From CAZFQD01 sp964520885 (GTDB taxonomy: Bacteria > Bacillota > Clostridia > Oscillospirales > SIG519), in assembly GCA_964520885.1 (NCBI GenBank), contig CAZFQD010000126.1, positions 1 through 6,172 of the forward strand: a stretch of DNA of 6,172 nucleotides, written 5' to 3'. Positions 1 through 6,169 of the stretch are shown here, piece after piece; position 1 is the stretch's first letter; every line of letters starts with the position of its first letter. Both the position numbers and the translations under genes were made by a program. The notes beneath the pieces were generated by a model. It was not told the DNA's origin. It saw nothing but the letters and a program-made list of their open reading frames with translations, and did not search any database.

Positions 1-6
1 TAGACT

Positions 7-34
7 AAAAAACCGCATAAAATCAAGGTTTTTT
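7..34. repeat. AT-rich inverted repeat, possible weak terminator of an upstream gene
   Basis: AAAAAACC (7-14) and GGTTTTTT (27-34) are perfect 8-bp inverted arms around a 12-base loop. The second arm ends in six T's, so on the + strand it resembles a weak intrinsic terminator, and by symmetry it could act on the - strand too. Only two of the eight pairs are G-C, so stability is poor. Stop codons occur in all three + frames between 1 and 49 (TAG at 1-3, TAA at 6-8, TGA at 47-49), so an upstream + strand gene could end in this stretch. No convincing promoter fits between this repeat and the next gene's ribosome binding site. Confidence 0.35.
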
Positions 35-65
35 GAGTTTCGCAATTGACTAGGATTATTAAAAT

Positions 66-72
66 AAGGAGG
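66..72 (+). promoter_or_regulatory. Shine-Dalgarno site of the dehydrogenase gene
   Basis: AAGGAGG lies six bases before the ATG at 79. This near-perfect match to the 16S rRNA tail sets the start of the first gene at 79. An in-frame TTG at 46 would give an 11-residue extension (TRIIKIRRKN after the first Met) that is really the translated Shine-Dalgarno region, so the longer start is rejected. Confidence 0.9.
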
Positions 73-78
73 AAAAAT

Positions 79-1083
79 ATGTTAGCGGTAGTTGTTGAAA
101 GACCAGATGAGTTAGTTATAAAGCAAGTGGAAAAGCCTATTATCAATAAAGATGAGGTGCTTATAAAAGTTTTAGCATCTTCAATATGTAACGCGACAGA
201 TAATCATATTTTAGACGGTACCTTTGATGGTGCCTCTCACGACCATTATCCTCAAATATTAGGACACGAGGTTTGTGGAGAGATTGTAGAAGTAGGTGCG
301 AATGTAACTGAATTATCTTTAGGTCAAAGAATAGTTTTTTACACAAATAGAGGAGCTTTTTGTGAATATGTTTCAGTTAATGCTCTTGTTGAGCCTTATG
401 GAGTTTTGCCCGAAAATATGGAGCCTAAGGTTGCTACTTGCTGTGAAATGTTTCACGGAGCATATCTTGGAGTTGTTGCCAATGCAAATCTAAACAAAAA
501 TGAAAACGTTCTTGTTATTGGTGGAGGACCTATGGGGCTTACAACAATGGCTTGTGCAAAGCTATTTGCTAAAACCGTTAGTATAGTTGATTTATTTGAA
601 AATCGCCTTAATATTGCCAAAGAAATGGGAGCTGACTTTACTTATAATCGTTCTACACTTTCAGCAAAAGAGATTGTGGAGCAAATAATAAAAAATACTG
701 GCAACGTTGATATAGTGCTTATGTGCATTTCAGAGGACCGAACAAAAGAGTTTGATGCTTACAACTTAGCAATTGATGCACTTAAAGCTGGTGGTAGAAT
801 AACAGGTTTAATATGCCAATATAAAGGTATGGAAAAAAATCAACGAATTAACTCTCATTATTTGCATATGAAGGATATTATGCTTAAATATCATCATAAA
901 AAATCAGAGTTTAGCCAAAGAGAGCTTTTTCAGCAAGCAGTAGATTTTGTTGCAGAAGGTAAAGTTCCATTAGAAAAGCTAATTACACACGAAGTTACTT
1001 TTTCGCAACTACCCTATGCTTTGGATTTATGTATTAATCATCTTGATGAAGTTATTAAAGTAATTGTATATCCAAAAATATAA
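79..1083 (+). CDS. Zinc-type medium-chain alcohol/polyol dehydrogenase (MDR superfamily), NAD-dependent
   Basis: This 334-residue cytoplasmic enzyme probably oxidises a secondary alcohol of a polyol, sugar or related compound. The N-terminal GroES-like domain (about 1-130) carries likely catalytic zinc ligands: Cys37 (SSICNATD, the place of the usual GICGSD) and His63-Glu64 in ILGHEVCGEIVEVG. The Rossmann domain follows with GGGPMG at 148-153. An acidic residue, Asp171 in SIVDLFENR, sits at the end of the second strand, which in this family favours NAD over NADP. The cysteine-rich structural-zinc loop of many relatives is absent: around 85-105 only Cys95 is present. The length fits the shorter sorbitol/threonine-dehydrogenase-like members. 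It is the first gene of a tight + strand trio, followed 15 bases later by the next gene. The family call is secure. The substrate cannot be read from sequence. Confidence 0.9.
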   Translation: MLAVVVERPDELVIKQVEKPIINKDEVLIKVLASSICNATDNHILDGTFDGASHDHYPQILGHEVCGEIVEVGANVTELSLGQRIVFYTNRGAFCEYVSVNALVEPYGVLPENMEPKVATCCEMFHGAYLGVVANANLNKNENVLVIGGGPMGLTTMACAKLFAKTVSIVDLFENRLNIAKEMGADFTYNRSTLSAKEIVEQIIKNTGNVDIVLMCISEDRTKEFDAYNLAIDALKAGGRITGLICQYKGMEKNQRINSHYLHMKDIMLKYHHKKSEFSQRELFQQAVDFVAEGKVPLEKLITHEVTFSQLPYALDLCINHLDEVIKVIVYPKI

Positions 1084-1098
1084 AATATAGATTAAAAT

Positions 1099-2202
1099 AT
1101 GAGAGATAAGAAAATGCTAAAATCTAAAAAATTAATGGATTTTATTCAAAATCCTAATGGAGCTATGGCTTATTTTACTCTTGACCAAGATTTTCTTGAT
1201 TCTTATAATAATAACAAGATTATGTCATTTGAGGATAATATGAAGCTAAACGAAGAAATTGGCAATCCATTTCATTGTGGCTTTGATATTTTGGGAGAAG
1301 TAAAAGAACTAATAACGAAAACAAAGGTAATAAAGGAAACCTCCTCCACATTCACGAAGAAAATATATTTAGAAACCCCTCTTGGCGAAAAAGGTTGGCA
1401 ATTAACCCAAATGAAAAACACGCTTGCTGATAGAATTAGCAAATCAAATATTGCCCCTGTTGAAACAAGAGAGGATTTCGCTCTTTACGATTGGTTTTAC
1501 GAATGTGTTAAGAAAACAGACTTTTCAACCTTTATAAAAAATACTAAAAACTGCATTAAAGATAATGATGGTAAATTCTTACCGGGTACTTTTATTTGTC
1601 CACCATTTGAAATATTATATTGGAGTAAAAGAGAAGACCTATTCTTTTTATATTTTGATTATCCTGACGAGTTTAATAATGCTATGAATAAAATAGTAGA
1701 CGCTTATGGAATTATGTGTGAGGTTGCAAAAGAGGCAGGGCTTAAATATATTGCCTATGGTGCACCCGGGGGAACAGAATTTACCTCACCTGATATTTGG
1801 AGAGATGCAATAGTCCCATCATCAATTAAATTAGAAAAACATATAAAAGATAATGATTTGTATTCTTCTTTTCATTGCTGTGGTAAAATAAGCACGATAA
1901 TTAGAGCAGGCTATCTAAATGATATTAACCCAAGAATTTATGAAACACTTTCAACTCTACCACCGGGAGATGTAACAGACCTTAGAGAAATGCGTAACCT
2001 CACAAGCAAAAGCATTATAACACACGGAAATATTGACCTTACTTTTTTAAGAGATGCAACCACTGAACAGGTAAAGAAAAAGGTTTATGAAATTTTAGAG
2101 GAAACAAAAGGTTTTCCTCATCTCATAGGTGCTGGCGATGCGTGCCTATGGCCAAATACACCGATAGAAAATATAAAGGTTGTTTTAGACCTACTTAATT
2201 AA
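1099..2202 (+). CDS. Uroporphyrinogen decarboxylase-superfamily protein (MtaA/CmuA-like methyltransferase or decarboxylase)
   Basis: This is a 367-residue cytoplasmic TIM-barrel protein of the URO-D/MtaA superfamily. Signatures are in the second half: SPDIWRDAIVPS (230-241), the metal-site motif HCCG (259-262), GNIDLTFLRDATTEQV (310-325) and WPNTPIENI (351-359). In MtaA/MtbA-type methyltransferases zinc is held by His-x-Cys and a distant Cys near the C-terminus; His259, Cys261 and Cys349 occupy matching places. The N-terminal arginine-rich substrate site of true HemE (PVWxMRQAGR) is missing, so haem synthesis is unlikely. No corrinoid protein gene is nearby to prove methyl transfer. The gene begins 15 bases after the dehydrogenase stop. 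The start is uncertain: ATG at 1099 has no Shine-Dalgarno, while ATG at 1114 (362 residues, MLKSKKL) has a weak GAGAG eight bases ahead. Confidence 0.85.
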   Translation: MRDKKMLKSKKLMDFIQNPNGAMAYFTLDQDFLDSYNNNKIMSFEDNMKLNEEIGNPFHCGFDILGEVKELITKTKVIKETSSTFTKKIYLETPLGEKGWQLTQMKNTLADRISKSNIAPVETREDFALYDWFYECVKKTDFSTFIKNTKNCIKDNDGKFLPGTFICPPFEILYWSKREDLFFLYFDYPDEFNNAMNKIVDAYGIMCEVAKEAGLKYIAYGAPGGTEFTSPDIWRDAIVPSSIKLEKHIKDNDLYSSFHCCGKISTIIRAGYLNDINPRIYETLSTLPPGDVTDLREMRNLTSKSIITHGNIDLTFLRDATTEQVKKKVYEILEETKGFPHLIGAGDACLWPNTPIENIKVVLDLLN

Positions 2203-2205
2203 TGA

Positions 2206-2210
2206 AAGGA
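2206..2210 (+). promoter_or_regulatory. Shine-Dalgarno site of the amidohydrolase gene
   Basis: AAGGA lies eight bases before the ATG at 2219 and decides that start. A nearer ATG at 2214 is only three bases after the site and runs into a stop at once (ATG TTA TGA, overlapping the real start codon), so it is not the start of the gene. Confidence 0.8.
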
Positions 2211-2218
2211 AATATGTT

Positions 2219-3502
2219 ATGAATTATTTAGATTTTAGAAAAAGCATTGACAACATTCCAGTTATTGACACTCACGAGCATTTAAACAAAGAATCGGGGT
2301 ATTTTAATACCGCCCTTGATTTTTTTGATATGCTTATCCCATATTCTTGCGATAATTTACTTAGTGCAGGGCTTAGTAGGTTTGATTGGTATAAACTAAT
2401 TGATAAATCACTTTCAATTGAAGCACGATTTGAAATATTTAAGCCTTATATTGAAGACATAAGATATACAACATATTTTAGAGCAATATTTTTCTCCTTG
2501 CAAAGTGATTTTGATATGAAGGACATTACCTTAGAAGAGGTTAAGAAGGTTAGCGAAAAGCTACAAATTAGCAACAAGGTCGGAGTTATGGAGAAAATGA
2601 AAAAGGACCTTAATATTGAAACTATTATGAGCTTTATTCCCTTTAATCAACTTGATTATTTTTCTGATAGCGGGCATACATTAGTGCCAACAATTTCAGA
2701 TATCTTTTTAAGGCATAGATTTGATATTGAAAGAGTGGGAGAAGCAGCAGGAATTTATATAGACTCATTTGATGCTTTACTTAAAGCAATAGAAATAATA
2801 TTTGAGAATTATAATAAATTCGGTATAAAAGCTGTTAAATTTTGCAGTGGTTATAGAAGAAAATTAGATTTTGACTTAGTAACAAGAGATAGTGCAGAAA
2901 AAGAATTCGGTGCAGTTTTTTCTGAAATATTAGGTGGAGATTCTGTAATGTGCGGGGCTCCTTTTTCTGTTTATCCAACTTCGCAGTTAAAAGCACTTGA
3001 CGATTACTTAACAGATTTTATGGTAAGCCTTGCAGGAAAATATGCTATGCCTGTTTTTATGCACGCAGGAATTCATGCTTGGAATGGAAATGATATTGAA
3101 TCTATAAAAGTGGCTTGTCTTAGTGGCTTAATAAGGAGGCACGCTAATGTTAATTTCATATTGCTACATTGCGGAATGCCATTTATAGATGAAGCTGTGA
3201 TTTTGTGCAAGTATTTTCCTAATGTTTATCTCAATTTTACTTGGTGCCATATTATTGATACTGCTATGTCCCGTTTATTAGTAAAAAAATGTATTGAAAT
3301 GCTACCTATTAATAAAATTCACGCTTTCGGCGGAGATTATCTTTATCCTCAACAAGTAAAAGGGCATTTAGAATTTGTAAAGAATAATGTTGCAATAGCT
3401 TTGTGGGAATTAGTAAACGAAGGTGTAATGACTTCTGAACAAGCACAAAAAATAGCATACAGTTGGTTTTATGAAAATCCAAAAGAACTTCTTGGAAGTT
3501 AG
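2219..3502 (+). CDS. Amidohydrolase-superfamily metalloenzyme (Amidohydrolase_2 type, with uronate-isomerase-like features)
   Basis: This is a 427-residue cytoplasmic metal-dependent TIM-barrel enzyme. Visible metal and catalytic motifs in order are DTHEH (17-21) at the first strand, MHAG with His282, LHCG with His317, and GGD with Asp373 near the last strand. This His-x-His / His / His / Asp order is that of the amidohydrolase superfamily. At 427 residues it exceeds the roughly 280-350 typical of simple Amidohydrolase_2 proteins. The extra length is a helical region at about 45-150, which recalls uronate isomerases (about 470 residues). The tail (EGVMTSEQAQKIAYSWFYENPKELL) also recalls that group, but the uronate isomerase TDSR motif is replaced by GGDYLYP. 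It could be a hydrolase, lactonase, decarboxylase or isomerase. It is the last gene of the + strand trio, 16 bases after the previous stop, followed by a hairpin terminator. Confidence 0.85.
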   Translation: MNYLDFRKSIDNIPVIDTHEHLNKESGYFNTALDFFDMLIPYSCDNLLSAGLSRFDWYKLIDKSLSIEARFEIFKPYIEDIRYTTYFRAIFFSLQSDFDMKDITLEEVKKVSEKLQISNKVGVMEKMKKDLNIETIMSFIPFNQLDYFSDSGHTLVPTISDIFLRHRFDIERVGEAAGIYIDSFDALLKAIEIIFENYNKFGIKAVKFCSGYRRKLDFDLVTRDSAEKEFGAVFSEILGGDSVMCGAPFSVYPTSQLKALDDYLTDFMVSLAGKYAMPVFMHAGIHAWNGNDIESIKVACLSGLIRRHANVNFILLHCGMPFIDEAVILCKYFPNVYLNFTWCHIIDTAMSRLLVKKCIEMLPINKIHAFGGDYLYPQQVKGHLEFVKNNVAIALWELVNEGVMTSEQAQKIAYSWFYENPKELLGS

Positions 3503-3529
3503 AAAATGATATAAAGAGAAAAATCAATT

Positions 3530-3552
3530 TAATTTTTGAATATCAAAAATTA
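3530..3552. repeat. Inverted repeat in convergent spacer, overlapping the terminator hairpin
   Basis: TAATTTTTGA (3530-3539) and TCAAAAATTA (3543-3552) form a perfect 10-bp stem with a 3-base loop. It is almost all A-T. Its last three bases (3550-3552) are also the first three of the strong hairpin at 3550-3584, so the two cannot fully form together. Its A-run supplies the U-tract of the - strand terminator. Confidence 0.6.
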
Positions 3553-3584
3553 GGAGTGGGAAATATAAAACTTCCCACTCCTAA
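3550..3584. terminator. Bidirectional intrinsic terminator between convergent genes
   Basis: A perfect 13-bp stem is formed by TTAGGAGTGGGAA (3550-3562) and TTCCCACTCCTAA (3572-3584), with a 9-base A/T-rich loop. It lies between the stops of the + strand amidohydrolase and the - strand glycoside hydrolase. Read on the - strand, the stem is followed at once by TTTTT, a good intrinsic terminator for the hydrolase gene. On the + strand the following bases are A/T-rich (AATTATTAAATTATG) without a long T run, so termination from that side is likely but weaker. Confidence 0.85.
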
Positions 3585-3616
3585 ATTATTAAATTATGCT
3601 TGTGCTTAAAAAAATC

Positions 3617-6115
3617 TTAACCAGAAATAACTACTCTTGCAATTTGAGGGTTCCAAGTATTAGCAGTTGCATTATTAAACTCCACTTTTACATACTTAGT
3701 TCCTGCTGGAAGATCTGTTCCACAATATTTAATTTTCTTCCAGTCTCCACCTATATTTTGAACTGAAGGAAATACTTCTGTGTAAGTGGAATCATCTGGA
3801 GAGGTGTAAAATTTATTATGTGTTATTGCTTCGCCTAACCAGAAATAAGTATCACTTTCAAAGTATGTAATATTAGTTGCTGAGTAATATATGATATTTT
3901 GTGGTGTTGTAACAGTTTTTATTGCTCTTGATGTGTCTCCATTAAAACTTCCTGAGCTACTTGTATCAAGTGCTGTATCAGCCGAACGGCTATACACTTT
4001 TGTCCAATCACTTAATTCATCAGTGATTAAATCATCTATTGTTTCGTTCTTCCTAAAACTAAATTCATCTAAATATAATGTGGTTGTAGAAGTATTTGTT
4101 TTTTCATAAAGAAGAGCAGAAGTCAAAGTTCCTGTCCAAGTAACATCTGCTGTACCTCCAATTTGAGCAAAGGTCGTGTTAATTGCAGAAGTTGCGAAGT
4201 TTGTATAATGTGTTCCCGCACTGTCTACAATTTTAATAACAGTTCCTGCAGCTGTATCTGATCCGGAAGAGAGCTTGGCATAAGCTGTGCAGTCATAAGA
4301 ACCTTGTCCTGCAGATTCAAGAATTGATTTAATATCTAATGTTGGACTGGAAGTAACGCCTGTTCTAGAAGAAGTTCTAGCTGAATATGATCCGGCATAT
4401 TCATAGGTACTGCTTCTTGTAACGTTTCCACCATTTGCATTGCTCCATGGAGAAATTGTGGTTTCAATTCCTGTATTTGTCAATAATTCCGGCTTTGGCT
4501 TAATATTTGAGATTTGAAGTAAGGTAACTCCGTGATGACCCAAAGTAATTGCCTTGCTAAATGAATTATTAGTAACTGTAGGAAAGGTAGTAGAACATGT
4601 TAAAGCCAACGAGCTTTGATATGTTGATTTATTAGTGTTAAAATAATCTTGATCATCAGTATCAGAAAGGCTTCCCCATAGGCATAAACAATATTTTGAA
4701 TCTCCGCCAATTCTTGGAGCATCACTTCCACAACCATCCCACCAAGATTTCCACCAACTCATATTTGATTCATTTACATTGTATTCCTTAATGTTGATAG
4801 AATTCCCTGTTGTAAATGCTTGAACATTATTAATGTTTACAGTTACATCCTCGGTAGTAGTAGCGGTGTAGCTTGGATTATGATTATAAAGTAAAACAAA
4901 CATCTTGTTAGTTGATGCATCATAAGTAGAAACACAGTCAACAACATCGCTTCCCGAAGCAGGGGTTCCACTCTTAGTCACAGTTGCTCTTTTACCATTT
5001 TTCATTTTGTCCATAAGACTCATAACAACTGTATATGGAGCATCAATTGTGCCACTATCACCATTATTTATGCCACAGTCAGTGTTTGACAACCAACTAA
5101 TATTATTATCCAAAGCAGATTTATACAATACTGCATCATAGGAGTTTTGAGCTACACTTCCGAGAGCTCTTGACCATATATCGGATGAGCCACCTTCAAC
5201 AGCTCCTAAAAGCCAAGATTCTCCAACGCCGTATTCAAGGGAAGTAAATCCACGATTTTCAGCTCTTGTTTTAAGATAATTTTTACGAGTTAAAAGCTCA
5301 GCACCTGTAATACTTGCATTATTAGGCTCGTAACAAGAAAATTCAACAAATCCTATGTCAGAGCCAGTTGATGATGTATAGTAATTTGTTCCTGTTTCAC
5401 AATGTTGGAAAAATAGGTCAGGGTCCCAACATTGACCAACAACTGTATCTGCAACAAAATGCACGCCTACATTAGAGTATTCTGAGCCAAAAACAGCTTT
5501 TACTGCGGCAACAGAGTAATCATATATTTTGCAGAATTCATTTTTTGTTGTGGTCATACTTGCATCTGCTGTTTTAAACCAATCCCAGTTATTTCCTTCT
5601 GACCAAATACACCATCTCCAAGTTTCAGCGTCAGCATAACGAGAATCACAAGCATCAATAAAATCATATAAATAAGTGTAATAAGCTGACCAGTTAGCAG
5701 CATCTGGAGGTCTTAATTGTGTATCAAAAGCTCCATAAGCAGGACTTGATACAAAAGCCTTTGGAACGCTTCCTAATTTTATCATTGGAATAACGCCTTG
5801 ATCAAGAAGAGTATCTAATACTGTCCAAGCACGACTATAATCGCAGTCAGAAGTTTTGTCATTTGGGTCTTCAAAGAAATCCTTTAAATCTGACCCGCCT
5901 GTAAGTTGGAATAATTGAATTTGTGTTGACCATGGATATCTATCACTATAATAATTATCTGCTTGATTAGTATAGTCTAAATATCCACCGCCATAAAAAG
6001 CCGATTCGTAAGGATCATATATCCACGTGCTATTAAAAGGATTGCCAATAGCACTTTCTTCTACGTCTGAAAAGTCAACATTAAATTCTGTTGAACCTGC
6101 AGCTAAAACTGGCAA
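3617..6115 (-). CDS. Secreted multi-module glycoside hydrolase (GH39-like, clan GH-A) with CBM4/9/22-like and C-terminal beta-sandwich modules
   Basis: This is an extracellular polysaccharide-degrading enzyme of 832 residues, counted from a TTG at 6115 that is only the first start-like codon in frame. Residues about 10-375 form a TIM-barrel: IWSEGNN (170-176) stands where clan GH-A has WNEP, making Glu173 the likely acid/base; LEYGVGES (293-300) holds the likely nucleophile Glu294 (Glu299 is the alternative). A beta domain follows (about 376-445, resuming 515-536), interrupted by a Trp/Cys-rich insertion. Residues about 544-688 (NTGIETTISPW to TLYLDEFSF) match the CBM4/9/22 fold, common on xylanases. 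Residues about 690-832 are another beta-sandwich module ending NPQIARVVISG. No dockerin, sortase signal or S-layer repeat is seen, so it is probably released. There are 15 cysteines, many for a secreted protein. The residues LPVLAAGS at the start look like the end of a signal peptide whose beginning is out of frame (6116-6158). GH39 is the best guess; GH5, GH30 or GH79 relatives remain possible. Confidence 0.8.
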   Translation of the reverse strand: MPVLAAGSTEFNVDFSDVEESAIGNPFNSTWIYDPYESAFYGGGYLDYTNQADNYYSDRYPWSTQIQLFQLTGGSDLKDFFEDPNDKTSDCDYSRAWTVLDTLLDQGVIPMIKLGSVPKAFVSSPAYGAFDTQLRPPDAANWSAYYTYLYDFIDACDSRYADAETWRWCIWSEGNNWDWFKTADASMTTTKNEFCKIYDYSVAAVKAVFGSEYSNVGVHFVADTVVGQCWDPDLFFQHCETGTNYYTSSTGSDIGFVEFSCYEPNNASITGAELLTRKNYLKTRAENRGFTSLEYGVGESWLLGAVEGGSSDIWSRALGSVAQNSYDAVLYKSALDNNISWLSNTDCGINNGDSGTIDAPYTVVMSLMDKMKNGKRATVTKSGTPASGSDVVDCVSTYDASTNKMFVLLYNHNPSYTATTTEDVTVNINNVQAFTTGNSINIKEYNVNESNMSWWKSWWDGCGSDAPRIGGDSKYCLCLWGSLSDTDDQDYFNTNKSTYQSSLALTCSTTFPTVTNNSFSKAITLGHHGVTLLQISNIKPKPELLTNTGIETTISPWSNANGGNVTRSSTYEYAGSYSARTSSRTGVTSSPTLDIKSILESAGQGSYDCTAYAKLSSGSDTAAGTVIKIVDSAGTHYTNFATSAINTTFAQIGGTADVTWTGTLTSALLYEKTNTSTTTLYLDEFSFRKNETIDDLITDELSDWTKVYSRSADTALDTSSSGSFNGDTSRAIKTVTTPQNIIYYSATNITYFESDTYFWLGEAITHNKFYTSPDDSTYTEVFPSVQNIGGDWKKIKYCGTDLPAGTKYVKVEFNNATANTWNPQIARVVISG

Positions 6116-6158
6116 GGAAAATGGAAATGGATACTATTTTAATAGTATATCTTTTCAT
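6116..6158 (-). pseudogene. Out-of-frame 5' end of the glycoside hydrolase gene (signal-peptide start)
   Basis: Reading the - strand from ATG at 6158-6156 gives MKRYTIKIVSISI, a positively charged start then a hydrophobic stretch. The frame then diverges from the hydrolase, whose frame at the same place reads LPVLAAGSTEF. As written, the ATG frame ends after 25 codons. Dropping one base from the A4 run at 6118-6121 (+ strand) would give MKRYTIKIVSISIS-LPVLA-AGS, a classical Sec signal peptide with a V-x-A cleavage site, and a full protein of 846 residues. The hydrolase frame cannot start further up because a TAG lies at 6136-6134. No Shine-Dalgarno precedes this ATG. The ATG frame is open to the window edge, so the true start could also lie outside. 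Confidence 0.7.
6131..6148. repeat. Perfect 8-bp inverted repeat near the 5' end of the hydrolase gene
   Basis: ATACTATT (6131-6138) and AATAGTAT (6141-6148) are perfect inverted arms separated by TT. The size and symmetry resemble an operator for a dimeric regulator, but the repeat lies inside the apparent signal-peptide codons (YTIKIV) and the region is AT-rich, so chance is a real alternative. Confidence 0.35.
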
Positions 6159-6159
6159 T

Positions 6160-6169
6160 AAAAGGTGAT
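6160..6169 (+). promoter_or_regulatory. Possible Shine-Dalgarno of a + strand gene starting beyond the window
   Basis: AAAAGGTGAT matches the complement of the 16S rRNA tail (ATCACCT) over seven bases and is followed by TTTT at the window end. If an ATG follows within a few bases, a divergent gene begins there. The site lies only two bases from the start codon of the apparent hydrolase signal peptide on the other strand. Confidence 0.35.

Noticed and set aside
1..50. Recombination or attachment site at the left edge
   Set aside because: The inverted repeat and nearby sequence looked vaguely like the flank of an integrated element, but there is no second copy in the window, no integrase and no tRNA to support it.
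33..65. Promoter with TTGAGT (33-38) and TATTAA (57-62), 18-base spacer
   Set aside because: Transcription would begin at about 69, inside the Shine-Dalgarno sequence, leaving it incomplete. The match is also what AT-rich DNA gives by chance.
46..78. TTG start at 46 giving an 11-residue N-terminal extension of the dehydrogenase
   Set aside because: The extension is the translated Shine-Dalgarno region. ATG at 79 has AAGGAGG six bases upstream and starts the conserved domain properly.
161..346. 61-residue reading frame on the - strand inside the dehydrogenase gene
   Set aside because: It is antisense to a well-supported gene, has no family resemblance and no Shine-Dalgarno that I can see.
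2214..2222. Two-codon reading frame ATG TTA TGA overlapping the amidohydrolase start
   Set aside because: It is too close to the Shine-Dalgarno for efficient initiation and is easily explained by chance in AT-rich DNA.
3133..3185. Perfect Shine-Dalgarno AAGGAGG (3133-3139) with ATG at 3147 inside the amidohydrolase gene
   Set aside because: The ATG is out of frame and gives only 13 codons. AAGGAGG arises from the codons for Ile-Arg-Arg in conserved sequence, so it is most likely incidental, though it could cause local ribosome pausing.
3309..3527. 72-residue - strand reading frame over the end of the amidohydrolase gene
   Set aside because: It is antisense to conserved coding sequence (GGDYLYP region) and shows no recognisable protein features.
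3891..4109. 72-residue + strand reading frame inside the hydrolase gene
   Set aside because: It lies opposite the CBM and C-terminal modules of a well-supported gene. The valine/serine-rich product is typical of an antisense shadow.
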